35,000 nt of DNA from assembly GCA_905221605.1 (NCBI GenBank), contig CAJNDS010002120.1, forward strand, positions 10,001 through 45,000, in the 5' to 3' direction. The translations under genes and the position numbers were made by a program. Positions 25,736 through 35,000 of the stretch are shown here, piece after piece; positions within the stretch are counted from its first letter, which is position 1, and every line of letters begins with the position of its first letter. The notes beneath the pieces were generated by a model that was given only the letters and a program-made list of their open reading frames with translations, had not been told where the DNA came from and searched no databases. This DNA comes from Symbiodinium natans (lineage: Eukaryota; Sar; Dinophyceae; Suessiales; Symbiodiniaceae).

Positions 25736-27070
25736 CCACAAGAATTCAAGGCACTGCGGATCAAGCATGCTCAAACGGAGGACAGTAAGCGTCAGCGGCG
25801 AGTAGTGGTGGTCATGGTGGTAATAGTGCTCGTTGTACTAGTAGCACTAGCAGCGCTAGTCGTCTAATCATGCGAACATCAACCCGGATTGAAGTTGAAT
25901 CCGGGGCCCCCGATCCCATAAATATCTGGGGGGGGAGGGGGGGGGGCGGTGGGGAAGGGGGGGGGGGTGGGGAGAGTGATTGAACCGGCCATGTTTGAAC
26001 AAAGGGAATTGAATCACGCATGCTTGAATCGCCAGCGTTGTTCAGTGGACTTTCATTTGCATACTTTTCCACTTCTGTGGCACATCCTCAGAAGAACGTC
26101 TTCATTTCCTTTATCGCTGAACAGGAATTCTCCCGATCCTTCGACGGGATGTCTATGCTTCCGTCTTTTGACCAGGTGGACACAGTCTCCGGCTTCTTGA
26201 CAGAATGTGGCAAGGATACTTGTCGAGTCAGCTAGCTGTTGTTCATGGTGGATAGGCAAGTGGCTTTTAAGGCTACAAGTGGCTGTTGTCATTGTGCTAC
26301 CAGGAAACAGTCTCTACCGCAATAGCCACCGCAGAAAGAGCAGTTGAAGTAGTCGCGCTCGCACTCCGCTCCCATTGTAATCTGCATGGTCAAGACAGGG
26401 CAGCGCCTGGAGCTCACGACCACCATCGAAGCCATCCTCAGTGGAAGATTCCGCATGTCTCTGCAAAAAATGGAGGCATGCCAGAACTTCGGGTTGTAGA
26501 AAATGCGGGAAGGAAGGACGTGCACAGCATCAACTTCTAACATACCATGTGCTAAACTGCTAAGACCTCTTCAGAGGATTTTTACGACTAAGTACAGGTC
26601 CCAGACTGCTCTACGGAAAAATTGTCCCGCTGGCATGTTGTGCAATGCCTGCCTTCTGGCTGCAATCTTATCTGAGCACTGGTAAACACCCTATCGTCTC
26701 CAAAGACAGGCCGAATGTCAGGCTGTACGTGTAACCCCCCCCCAAACCCACACATGATGACACATGGCAATCGTCAACGTTGGGGTTGGGGCTTCTTGTA
26801 TGCCTTGGCTGCGGCCTCCAGGGTTAACACAAGACACAGAAACCATCTATGGCCGATCACGTACTCGCGGCGGGAAGAAGCATCAGCGGCTTATCTAAGA
26901 GTTTTAGGAGGATATGTGCTCATTTCTTTCGGCAAACACGGCCTGGCTCGACGACCAAAAACGTCAGCCTCTTAGAATTCCACAGCAAGACACCGTCATC
27001 GCGTCGTCCAGCTTTTGGGCCTCATGGGCCGTCGCTTGGCAGTTGGGAGGATGGCCCGGATGCTATTAAG
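25736..27070. other. 1.3 kb without telomeric tracts; poly-G run; weak exon-like frames
   Basis: A very G-rich stretch at 25926-25973 (runs of eight to nine G). A minus-strand frame, 26543-26289, ends in a cysteine-rich segment (CERDYFNCSFCGGYCGRDC) that could be a zinc-binding exon. The plus strand over it is also open, so I give it no gene call. Confidence 0.5.
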
Positions 27071-27149
27071 CTTAGGGTTTAGGGTTTAGCTGCAGAAAAT
27101 GTAAGGGTTTAGGGTTTAGGGTTTAGGGTTTAGGGTTTAGGGTGTAGGG
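27071..27149 (+). repeat. Two short TTTAGGG tracts (27071-27089 and 27103-27149)
   Basis: Separated by 14 bases of unique sequence; the second ends with a TGTAGGG unit. Confidence 0.9.
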
Positions 27150-27474
27150 CCGCCAGTACCAACTGCCATCCCTCCGCCCCCTCCCCCCCGTCAGCTGCCC
27201 AGCCGCCCCCAAGAAAGCATGTGTCACCAAGCACGTATACTCCTTTAATGCGTGGCTCCCCACACTTCCCTCGAATCGATGCAAAAACGGCTACTTTTCG
27301 TCTCAACGCTGCCTTGTCTTTCAGGAAGTTTTTCAGAACACTTTCTGAATCGAAGCGCGCCGTACTCGCATCTTCTGGGGGGGGGGGGTGTATGCTTCAG
27401 CGCCATGTAACTAATTCATTTCTTGACAACTTCTCTCCGATTCGTCTCCTACCCCTGACGCACTTGTTGATATA

Positions 27475-27579
27475 TGGGGATTCCGAAATTAGCTGTGCCT
27501 TTTTGGGGTACTTTTTTTTAAGGGAATCGTGCTAGCTGGGGGTCTATTTTATGGGCCCCCTATTTTCGTAGACCCCCCA
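27475..27579. mobile_element. Family C element, copy C8, full length
   Basis: TGGGGATTCCGAAATTAGC at the left and CTATTTTCGTAGACCCCCCA at the right, 105 bp, with TA on both sides. Confidence 0.7.
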
Positions 27580-28624
27580 TATCTGAGTGGTCGGGCCTTG
27601 GTCAAGCGAGATGCTACATGCAAAGGCGTACATCTCAAGAGATGGACGTGCCACTTTCGGCCGGAAACTGAAAAAAGAGTTTCGGTTCATGGTTCTAAAA
27701 GGCACAGCAGTGTTGCAAGGGTGGCCACTGGCTTGTCGGCAGTGCAGCAAAACTGCTGTCACTTCACCACATTTGAACAGCACAATGTATTCGACTGCTT
27801 CCCCTGAACCCCCTGCACCTTCGTGTTCTGGAAGGTGCCAAATCTTTGCCCACTGATGGACACTCTCCTGGCATAGACTGCGAGGGTGCTGCGATCCGGA
27901 TCCCCCTGAAAGACTTTCAGGAGTTTACTCGGGCTGAAGCTTCGGTTTACTGCAGAGTAGGGCATGGGGGAGTGCAGTGCAGGGCTTAAATTGAACTTCG
28001 AGGATTTGATTGATGAAACTGCCCCAGAACTTCCGCAGACGCAAACTGCAAACTCAGGAAATCTGAAGTCATTTAATTAGGCTTGTGAGCTCTTGGACAT
28101 CAATCCCTTGTCGAGACTTGAGCTCCCGCAACCTACGCAGTTCCAGTATCGGGGCCTCAGTGCCATGTCGTTTTGCGTCAGCGTCCCTGCGCAGTGTAAG
28201 GGCTGTTGCTGGTTGGGCACCACGAGCTCATAGACTCGCACCGGGGGGGGTCTCTAAATACTGCCGTTTTGTTAGGACTCACACAGTTGAACAAGAGATC
28301 GTGGCAAAGTTCTTCCAACAAAACAAGTGAATTAAACACCGAGATAAAGATGCAACTTACGACTGTTATTACTGGGTATTCTTTGTTCTCCAATGTCATT
28401 TCACTTCATGAATCATTAGCTTGTGAACCACAGAAATTAGAGAAAGAAGGAACCTCACGAATGCCCGGTGCAGGGAGATTCCGCGATACTAAGACTCATG
28501 AAGCCAAGTAACTAAAGAGTCGACATGACCCCAAGCATCACTGACTTCGGAATTGCAGGGCTTTGACCGTTTTGAAGCTCTAGGATCTGTACCTCAGGTT
28601 CAGTCCAGTAGACCAGTCTCCCAA
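27580..28624. other. About 1 kb with no gene identified
   Basis: Several open frames of 70-100 codons overlap on both strands, and none shows a recognisable pattern. No telomeric tract or known element copy. Confidence 0.5.
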
Positions 28625-28724
28625 AGAGCCCAATACCCCTTAGTTAAGGAATATTCCTTAAATCATAATAAGGATCCCTTTATAACCTGAGCTATTTTCC
28701 TTAAATAAGGGGCATTGGGCTCTC
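28625..28724. mobile_element. Family B element, copy B5, full length
   Basis: AGAGCCCAATACCCCTTAGT at the left and AAGGGGCATTGGGCTCT at the right, with CCCAAAG and CTCTGGGG as outer extensions of the inverted repeat. Confidence 0.85.
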
Positions 28725-28857
28725 TGGGGTTAAGTCCCAATGTAGTGCAGACCCCGCCTGTCTTGTCCGAGAAAATGTACCCGACCTCTGACAACCGCAG
28801 AGGGCTCCGCAAGGCAAACAGTGCTCCAGGGTTCAGACTTTGCAGCCGAGGCTGCAT

Positions 28858-28960
28858 TGGGTTTAGGGTTTAGGGTTTAGGGTTTAGGGTTTAGGGTTTA
28901 GGGTTTAGGGATTAGGGATTAGGGTTTAGGGTTTAGAGTTTAGGGTTTAGGGTTTAGGGC
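28858..28960 (+). repeat. Telomere-like tract
   Basis: About 14 units with ATTAGGG twice and TTTAGAG once. Confidence 0.95.
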
Positions 28961-29140
28961 AAGTGGGAGGCTATTCAGAATCGCAAGTCTCAGCTCTGGA
29001 TGGTGACATGTGGTGACAGTGGTCCGCGTCGACAGATCTGAGTTCGAAACAGAGCGACAACGAGTAATTACCAGCTTGAAGCAGCACTACAAAATCAATA
29101 GAGCGAACGAGCGAGTACTACCGCAAAAGAACTCAGCCTC

Positions 29141-29440
29141 CTACAGTAACCTGAAAAAAGGACAAACCCATACATCCTCAACCCCAAGCTCCCGAGACAA
29201 CAACACCGCCCCTTCAACATATGCTAGATCGTGGTAGCCCAGCATGTACATGCCATGTGCGCAAGCCTCACAAACTGTTCGAGTGTTGAGTGCTGACCCG
29301 TGGACACCACAGGTTCCACTCAAGTTCCTAGCAGTCAACGGACCCAAACACCACGAAAAGGCAGCGACCCAAACGACCTTAGCACCTTTCCGAACCCTGC
29401 GAACGTGCCAACGCGGCATCACTGGGACCTTCGGACTCAC
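29141..29440 (-). CDS. Exon-like segment of about 99 codons, minus strand
   Basis: Open from just beside the tract at 29457 (TTTAGGG on this strand) to a stop at 29141. It contains MPRWHVRRVRKGAKVVWVAA, then CGVHGSALNTRTVCEACAHG and VEGAVLLSRELGVEDVWVCP, ending in FFRLL. Conserved-looking Cys/His spacing and amphipathic stretches suggest a real protein end. No ATG in a good position, so probably a terminal exon. Family unknown. Confidence 0.35.
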   Translation of the reverse strand: MSPKVPVMPRWHVRRVRKGAKVVWVAAFSWCLGPLTARNLSGTCGVHGSALNTRTVCEACAHGMYMLGYHDLAYVEGAVLLSRELGVEDVWVCPFFRLL

Positions 29441-29456
29441 AAACTCAAGCCCCAGC

Positions 29457-29620
29457 TTAAACCCTAAACCCTAAACCCTGAACCCTGAACCCTGGACCCT
29501 AAACCCTAAACCCTAAACCCTGGACCCTGAACCCTAAACCCTAAACCCTAAACTCTAAACCCTAAACCCTAAACCCTAAACCCTAAACCCTGAACCCTAA
29601 ACCCTAAACCCTAAACCCAG
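29457..29620. repeat. Telomere-like tract, CCCTAAA on plus strand, 23 units with CCCTGAA/CCCTGGA variants
   Basis: Variants are dispersed here, unlike the block-like tracts. Confidence 0.95.
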
Positions 29621-29751
29621 CCTGCCCCAGCTCTTGGCACAGGTTTGAACTCCGCGTGGTTGCCGCGAAGACCTTGCCATCGTTGAAGCCCTCTGCCTCG
29701 TACATCCTGCATGCCATGGCGCCGTACTACTTCGCCCTGCGATCGTGCTCC

Positions 29752-29905
29752 GACCCTAAACCCACAAAGCCCCTAGAGCCCCTAGAACCCCTAGAACCCC
29801 TAGAACCCCTAGAACCCCTAAAGCCCCTAAAACCCCTAAAGCCCCTAAAACCCCTAGAATCGCTAAAACCCCTAAAACCCCTAAACCCCTAAACAACCTT
29901 AACCT
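29752..29905. repeat. Nine-base telomere variant array CCCCTAGAA / CCCCTAAAG / CCCCTAAAA
   Basis: About five CCCCTAGAA-type, then alternating CCCCTAAAG and CCCCTAAAA units, flanked by CCCTAAACCC and CCCCTAAAC. The nine-base step gives an artefactual (Glu-Pro-Leu)n or (Lys-Pro-Leu)n frame. Confidence 0.93.
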
Positions 29906-30380
29906 TAAGCTCCGAAAGTAAGTGCAGAACTTCACTTTGCGTGGGTTGGCACTGGGAGGCTGAAGCGCAAACCCCAAAATTCCCTCATTGCCAAGCATCA
30001 TCTTCTTGTCTTGCTGGATGGACCGGCACCTGAAAATGGACGCGGACAGACAGCACGGCATGTAGCTAAACGTACTCACCGCAGACTATTTTCCATCCCC
30101 GCCCAACTCTCCCCCGGAACAGTCCTCAAAATAGGTGGGGCTAGAGGTGACACCCCCACACCCCGCCACCCCTGATGAGAGGGGGAGAGAGGGAGAGCGT
30201 GTTGAACAATACGAGCGGAGCATTCCAGCAACATTCACGATGAACGAAGATTGCAAATTACGGTGTAATGCCAGGCCAAAGAAGATTGAACCATCATTCG
30301 CGAATTTTGGGATATCCGCTCGCACAGACCTCAGCCTCGGCTACAGGGAGGGCAAGCGCCCACAAAGGATCGGGTACTTA

Positions 30381-30470
30381 CCAGGATGGGCTATTAGGGC
30401 CTATAATCCCCATAATCAACCCTATAAAGGGCCTTTTTAAGGGGTTATAGCGTACAATAGCCCATGCTGG
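30381..30470. mobile_element. Family A element, copy A3, intact
   Basis: Terminal repeats CCAGGATGGGCTATT and AATAGCCCATGCTGG pair over 15 bases with one mismatch, flanked by TA on both sides. About 90 bp, no coding capacity; Tc1/mariner-type MITE likely. Confidence 0.85.
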
Positions 30471-30612
30471 TAGTGAGGGTACAGCTGGCAAAGTCGATAA
30501 GAAGGAAAAGGAACGGCCTGTGGGTCCCCAAAGCAACGGTATGGGAAGAGGGAACAAAGGTCCCCCGACCGAACACAAAAGCTCACGCTCACGAATCTTC
30601 AACATCCATGGT

Positions 30613-30653
30613 ACCCTAAACCCTAAACCCTAAACCCTAAACCCTAAACCCTT
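30613..30653. repeat. Telomere-like tract, CCCTAAA on plus strand
   Basis: Six units that end against the broken left side of a family D element. Confidence 0.95.
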
Positions 30654-30752
30654 ATGCTAACAGTCCTTACTAGGGATGATGATAGGGGGTGCTGTACTTC
30701 CAACAGTCCTGATTAAGGATGACCGTAGGGGGACCATCCCAAACGCATCCTG
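30654..30752. mobile_element. Inverted-repeat element family D, copy D1, left end missing
   Basis: Begins at CTAACAGTCCTTA, which is internal in the other copy, and ends GGGGGACCATCCCAAA. It contains a second AACAGTCCT...AAGGATGA unit, so part of the element is duplicated. Confidence 0.6.
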
Positions 30753-31203
30753 TTGAGCCGGAGTGCTGAAAGACATTGCAGAACTCCACGGTGGGGTAAA
30801 GCGAAATTGGCATCAGATTGGAGTACAGCCTGGGCATCCGACTGCTCGGACGCTGTGGCCCAGTTCTCTGGGGTGGAGCAGTTTCAATAATTGCCAAAGA
30901 AAACACCTTGCAGCCTCGACGTTTTACAAGCCTATTTTAAGCATCGATCAGCTGATGTCAGGTGTTGCCAAAGGATAGCTTTGGATGTTTGTAGGGAATG
31001 ACAGAAGGGCTCTTTCTGATGGTCACGGGAAGCGGATGCCCAACACGACACCAAATTAGGTCTCCAGACACAAACCCTCACCTCAACGTACCCACTGTTA
31101 CCACAAGCCTATTAAAATTGTGACAAGGGCGACAAAAATAGAGGAAACGGACGGGGCCAGAGATCGAAGGGCTTGTAAGGGAACCTGCTTTGTTTTCCTG
31201 TAG

Positions 31204-31413
31204 GGCTTTGGCCAAGGTCCGGTGTTGTTTCCAGGGAGTTCTGGCTAAGGAGCTGCGAATGACGTCCGTTGAAGTGCGCACGGCCCGCCTACAAGCCATT
31301 AAGCTGAGTTATCGAACCATGATGCCCTCAGACTTCAGGCTGTGTTTTGACCCAAGCCGAAGAGACCTGATTAAGAAACAAAATGATCACAAGCATCTGA
31401 GGACCCATGCCTG
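31204..31413 (+). CDS. Probable terminal exon after a consensus 3' splice site
   Basis: A pyrimidine-rich tract and acceptor (GCTTTGTTTTCCTGTAG, ending 31203) precede an open frame of about 70 codons. It reads VRCCFQGVLAKELRMTSVEV, then RTARLQAIKLSYRTMMPSDF and DPSRRDLIKKQNDHKHLRT, with TGA at 31411. Charged helices with regular hydrophobic spacing. No family recognised, and upstream exons were not found. Confidence 0.4.
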
Positions 31414-31440
31414 AAGCCCTGAAACACCTGAAGCTCCTGT

Positions 31441-31495
31441 AGCCCTAAACCCTAAACCCTAAACCCTAAACCCTAAACCCTAAACCCTAAACCCT
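31441..31495. repeat. Telomere-like tract, CCCTAAA on plus strand
   Basis: Eight units. It leads into CTCTTTGCTTGGGCAG, a plausible 3' splice site for the following exon. Confidence 0.95.
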
Positions 31496-31511
31496 CTTTG
31501 CTTGGGCAGCG

Positions 31512-31566
31512 TGAAGAAGGTCAGCCACCATGCCAGCAACTCGGGCCTGGGTGCGGCGTCATATGG
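31512..31566 (+). CDS. Short exon-like segment ending inside a family C terminal repeat
   Basis: After the TTGGGCAG acceptor (ending 31511) the frame continues as VKKVSHHASNSGLGAASYG. It then meets GTTTACG, a possible donor, which is part of the family C terminal repeat. If spliced, the element is the intron. The next exon after a TTGGCAG acceptor near 31691 would add a few residues and a stop. Confidence 0.35.
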
Positions 31567-31673
31567 AGGTTTACGAAAATAGGGGACCCCTAAAATAGGG
31601 TTTAGGGTTTAGGGTTAGTAGGATTCCGTAAATAAGGGCCCCAATAAGGTACCCCTAACTTCGGAAACCCCCA
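31564..31673. mobile_element. Family C element, copy C9, interrupted by telomeric repeats
   Basis: TGGAGGTTTACGAAAATAGG at the left, CTTCGGAAACCCCCA at the right, TA on both sides. Between the usual ACCCCTAAAATAG and TAGGATTCC sits an insertion of about three TTTAGGG units (31598-31619). Confidence 0.8.
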
Positions 31674-31834
31674 TATGCTTGGCGTTGGCAGGCTTTCTGG
31701 CTTAGTGCTTTGGCTTCGGGGGCTTTAGGTTGGGATGTCTTAGGGTCTTAGGGTTTTGTCTTTTGGGCTATGGTGTCGACGCAGCGTACCCATGCCGAAC
31801 CATGTCAGCAGCAGTGCTGTTCACTACTCCGGTC

Positions 31835-31968
31835 AATTCATTCGACTTCCGGAAAACGTCTGTCTTGAAGCCGGGGGCAGGGTGGTGTGCTCCTCTTCCA
31901 GGTACCAGTGGTGCCTCGGCTTGTACAGGACGTGGGACACTGCGCTGGTCAGCGCGATGATGGCCTGA
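31835..31968 (-). CDS. Exon-like segment, minus strand
   Basis: After a CATTCAG acceptor-like site, a frame reads AIIALTSAVSHVLYKPRHHW, then YLEEEHTTLPPASRQT. It looks like the end of a helix followed by a loop. Plus-strand frames over the same bases are also open, so confidence is low. Confidence 0.3.
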
Positions 31969-32093
31969 ATGCACCTTGGCTATCCGGAAAACATGCACTC
32001 TGCTTTGCTGTGCGCACGGTAGCTGTCCTACATCTTGAGCACATAAACCCTGCAAGGCCTACGCCCCAAAGTCCCAATCCACAAATGTTTCAG

Positions 32094-32142
32094 GACCCTA
32101 AACCCTAAACCCTAAACCCTAAACCCTAAACCCTAAACCCCA
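32094..32142. repeat. Telomere-like tract, CCCTAAA on plus strand
   Basis: Seven pure units. Confidence 0.95.
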
Positions 32143-32755
32143 TTGCTGCCCATAGGTGCTGGGCAATTTTGAGGGCTTGGCTGCGAGCGCCAACATGTGC
32201 CAATATGTGGCAACATGTGCCCAACAGAGTAGGGCTTGGAGCCAAAGGAACGGCTTAACATCATTTAACATCTATCAAAGCTCTGGGCGGCTGGAAGCAG
32301 TAGGGTGGACTGAAGGCCTTATAGTCCTGGAATCGACAAATATGCAACATCCGTGTACTCAGCATTGTAGCTGCCCTGGCAACCAGCAGGTCCGAGATGC
32401 AGAATGTACTTCATGGACTGGTTCGTAGTCACCTCCGAGGCACCCTTAACACGTCTGCAAACCTTCAGATAGCAAGCATGCACTTGTGTCTAAGGGATTC
32501 GGCGCAACGCAACTCGGCTCAAGAGTGAGAGAGCGGGAGGGAGTGTGTGTGTGTGTGTGTCTTGCTTAAAATACTTTTAGGGCCAAGGACCCTGAAGAAT
32601 CCAGCGTGAACCCTGATTCCCTCGACTCCCTCATTCCAGACCAATCCCCGATCTGACCAGAAGTATGCCGTGACCATTCAAGGGCCAAACAGATTGGTAT
32701 GAAGCGGCAAAATGGTTCTTCGCCAGGGTGAAATGGCAAGAACATGGACAACGAT
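32143..32755. other. No gene identified; GT microsatellite at 32541-32560
   Basis: Unique sequence with a GAGTGTGTGTGTGTGTGT run. No supported coding segment. Confidence 0.55.
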
Positions 32756-32758
32756 CAA

Positions 32759-32791
<33 letters not shown>
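32756..32791. repeat. (CAT)n microsatellite, about 12 units
   Basis: Encodes poly-Asp on the minus strand or poly-Ser on the plus strand, without evidence of use. Confidence 0.95.
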
Positions 32792-32792
<1 letters not shown>

Positions 32793-32808
32793 GTGCTCAT
32801 CCTTACCG

Positions 32809-32993
32809 TCACCATCGGGGCTGCCGCAATACCAAGTTGAAACACTGCAAAGCATCAATATGAAAAGTCTCCCCCCGACGAAGCCTTGCGTCTCTACACA
32901 GCACTCCAAGCGTCGCAACCCGCATTTCTGGGCCTCCAGGTTGGACTGCTTCATCGGCGGTGGCCGTGAATTGCGGACCATCCTGGTGCGCAA
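32809..32993 (-). CDS. Exon-like segment between a telomeric tract and a GTAAGG donor, minus strand
   Basis: Directly after the tract at 32993-33055 (TTTAGGG on this strand, giving a TTTAG acceptor), the frame reads MVRNSRPPPMKQSNLEAQKC, then GLRRLECCVETQGFVGGRLF and MLCSVSTWYCGSPDGD. It ends at a consensus-like donor, GTAAGG, near 32808. Function unknown. Confidence 0.35.
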
Positions 32994-33293
32994 CCCTAAA
33001 CCCTAAACCCTTTAAACCTCAAACCCTGAACCCTAAACCCTAAACGCCAAACCCTAAGGAAGGTCGTCAGACTCCCATCTCTCGATAGCAAAGTAGGCTT
33101 TGCCACGGGAAGAAGGCTGCAAGGCCAGGGCAAGACTGCCACAAAGGATAGACCCCCCAAATAGGAGGATTCCCTTATATTAAAGAACCCAGTAAGGTAG
33201 CCGCACTTCGGAAACCCCCATACACTCTAAACCCCAAACCCCAAACCCTGAACCCTAAACCCTAAACCCTAAACCCCAAAACCCTAAACCCAC
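32993..33293. repeat. Telomere-like tracts 32993-33055 and 33226-33293, CCCTAAA on plus strand
   Basis: Both partly degenerate (CCCTTTAAACCTCAAA, CGCCAAA, CCCCAAA). Confidence 0.9.
33151..33220. mobile_element. Family C element, copy C10, left end missing
   Basis: GACCCCCCAAATAGGAGGAT through CACTTCGGAAACCCCCA, followed by TA. Confidence 0.65.
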
Positions 33294-33367
33294 TCCTGGT
33301 GTCTGGACCGGTGTAGATCACAACTCCTTGGCGCCAAAGGGCGGCTTGAATTCTATACGCTTCCAAC

Positions 33368-33467
33368 TTGGAGTGTTCCCCCTTAGACTAACAATCCTTA
33401 ATTTAGGGATGATTGTGCGTCCTATTCTACTCCTAAGGACTGCTAGAAAAAGGGGGAACATCCCAAA
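33368..33467. mobile_element. Family D element, copy D2, intact
   Basis: Left TTGGAGTGTTCCCCCTTAGA; the right end, reverse-complemented, is TTGGGATGTTCCCCCTTTTT. The inner repeats CTAACAATCCTTA and CTAGCAGTCCTTAG also pair. About 100 bp. Confidence 0.75.
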
Positions 33468-33539
33468 CTTCCAGCCCTACTTCCAAGAGGAGCAATGACA
33501 GTTCAGCCCTTAGAAGCCAATGGCATGCCACTGGTGCTC

Positions 33540-33600
33540 TGAACCCTAAACCCTAAACCCTAAACCCTAAACCCTCAACCCTCAACCCTCAACCCTACAG
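33540..33600. repeat. Telomere-like tract ending in four CCCTCAA units
   Basis: Five CCCTAAA then CCCTCAA as a block. Confidence 0.95.
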
Positions 33601-33929
33601 CACTGTGCCAGCGCCAGCTGAGGGCTTGAACAGCACCTGAGCTACTTCAGCTTGCAAGCCCTGCGAAAGACAAGGCGCCCAGGCAGCACTTCGTGTTCCT
33701 GCGCAGAAGCCAGACATACTGACGGCCCGTGGTTGCTGTGAGCTTTGGAAGCAAGGAGCTTCGGCCTTGCTAGGATGCCACTTACCAGCGCCAGCAGGGC
33801 CGAAGCACCAGGCCCGAGGTGGGTCCCCAATGGCCCACACATCCTCCACACAATCTCAACCCGGCCTCAACACCGTCCCGCGCATCAGCAGCTGCTGTGG
33901 GCCAAGCGAGACCTGGGCAAACTCAAATC
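33601..33929. other. No gene identified
   Basis: GC-rich island with overlapping open frames on both strands; no recognisable family. Confidence 0.5.
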
Positions 33930-34031
33930 GGGGTCTACGATGCTAAGGGACCCCTAATGTCGACCCGCAAATAGTAGGATTCCCTTATAATAAGGACCCC
34001 CATAAGGTACCCCTGATACCGTAAACCCCCA
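33930..34031. mobile_element. Family C element, copy C11
   Basis: GGGGTCTACGATGCTAAGGG at the left, GATACCGTAAACCCCCA at the right, internal AATAGTAGGATTCCCTTATA as in C1. Confidence 0.75.
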
Positions 34032-34199
34032 AATCAGAAACCGTGGGGCACGTCGGGGCTTCATTGACATGCACAGGCTTCGAATGCACGTCGGAAGAGC
34101 AGTGCTCGGACGAGTCGGCTGCTGTAAGGGGCCCCTTTAAGGGTTGTGGTGGGAATGAAGGAGGTACTGTGCCGTGCCGCAATGTGCTGCACCATTTGC

Positions 34200-34233
<34 letters not shown>
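34200..34233. repeat. (TG)n microsatellite, about 17 units
   Basis: Perfect dinucleotide array, followed by TTTGCTTGTGTGCGCGCGC. Confidence 0.95.
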
Positions 34234-34239
<6 letters not shown>

Positions 34240-34396
34240 GTGTGCGCGCGCTTCGGGGGTCCTGATGGTCCAAGTTTATGCAAGCTCCCTCAAGAGCGCC
34301 GGACCAGATCACTCCATCCATCAGATGAGCGCTCAAACCACGCAGCCAGGGTGCCGCCTTGCCCTGCACAGTCATATTGCCGTTAAAGTCCTGAGC

Positions 34397-34806
34397 TTAG
34401 GGTTTAGGGTTTAGGGTTTAGGGTTTAGGGTTTAGGGTTTAGGGTTTAGGGTTGAGGAGGCAACTGCCCTAGCGAGTTCTACTGGCTTCTGATGCCTCTT
34501 CTCAACAACACGAATGACAAGCATTGACAAGCTGCCAACCTCAGAAAGAATGGGCACTATGGGAAGAGGGGCGCAGGTGTCAATTCTTGAGGTAACTTTG
34601 CTCCAAGGCTCGTGGATGTTTCCATTCGGCGACTCCGCTCCGATCGTGACGCTGAGGTTCGCAATCTTTCCTGGGAAATGTCAAAGTGCTCTCCAGTGGC
34701 TGTGACGAGCCGCCCAGCAAATGCTCAGTGACACGGGTTTAGGGTTTAGGGTTTAGGGTTTAGGGTTTAGGGTTTAGGGTTTAGGGTTTAGGGTTTAGGG
34801 TTTAGG
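34397..34806 (+). repeat. Telomere-like tracts 34397-34455 and 34735-34806, TTTAGGG orientation
   Basis: Eight and ten almost pure units around a 280-base island with no gene that I can support. The remaining bases to the end of the window show nothing recognisable. Confidence 0.95.
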
Positions 34807-35000
34807 AGCACACCAAAATATGCTTTTCCAGCGACCGAAGCCCACTGCGACTACACAGCATGGCTTTGGGGGTACCAGGCACTTTGCCAGCTGCTAGCTA
34901 GCGATGTCTGCATGCATAGCTGCTGCTTCAATCGCCACGACAGCAGTAAGCGACACTCTTGGTGGCAACCTTATGCCAAACTCCCTTAACTTAACCTTCA

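Noticed and set aside
29656-30079. Open frames with Glu-Pro-Leu or Gly-Val-Leu repeats
   Set aside because: Product of the CCCCTAGAA-type nine-base array.
34200-34233. Cys-Val repeat protein across the TG run
   Set aside because: Dinucleotide microsatellite open in several frames.
1-35000. The window as a true chromosome end
   Set aside because: Tracts occur in both orientations, are short, and are separated by unique sequence and exons throughout; a chromosome end would be one long array in one orientation.
1-35000. CRISPR array
   Set aside because: The regular repeats are telomere-type tandem units without spacers, and the organism is eukaryotic.

Overview
The window looks like nuclear DNA of a dinoflagellate, probably a Symbiodinium-like alga. 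Three things point there. About 58 short tracts of the plant/algal-type telomere repeat TTTAGGG lie in the interior, in both orientations. There are many tiny exons, and the best identified gene uses GC and GA splice donors. Several families of 70-130 bp inverted-repeat elements also sit in or beside introns. I see no rRNA, tRNA, CRISPR or bacterial operon structure. Without tools, gene names rest on motif recognition only.

Layout. 1-7.3 kb: telomere-like tracts alternate with unique islands of 70-300 bp. Many islands read as exons, and several join in a consistent reading phase if the tract between them is removed as an intron: a plus-strand gene at about 64-720, a minus-strand gene at 1023-699, a plus-strand gene at 2009-2803, and a minus-strand membrane protein at about 5733-4984. 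8.05-15.88 kb: no telomere-like tracts. This GC-rich block holds plus-strand exons (about 8.4-9.7 kb), two tandem repeats, and, on the minus strand at 15658-10859, one decayed gene that fuses a coiled coil, an acidic region with SUMO-type motifs, an ASCH domain, a C5-cytosine DNA methyltransferase, a basic helix-turn-helix region and a DDE transposase. 15.9-22.6 kb: tracts return, with block-like repeat variants. 22.9-23.6 kb: four consecutive micro-exons of a P4-type ATPase (lipid flippase) on the minus strand. Two of its introns contain the same mobile element family, and the last exon stops exactly where a telomeric tract begins. 24-35 kb: more tracts, mobile elements, microsatellites and scattered exon-like pieces.

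The two observations most worth following are (1) telomeric repeats that appear to act as, or sit at the edges of, spliceosomal introns, and (2) a transposon-like gene that carries its own DNA methyltransferase and an ASCH domain fused to a DDE transposase. Exact exon ends outside the P4-ATPase are inferences and need transcript data.
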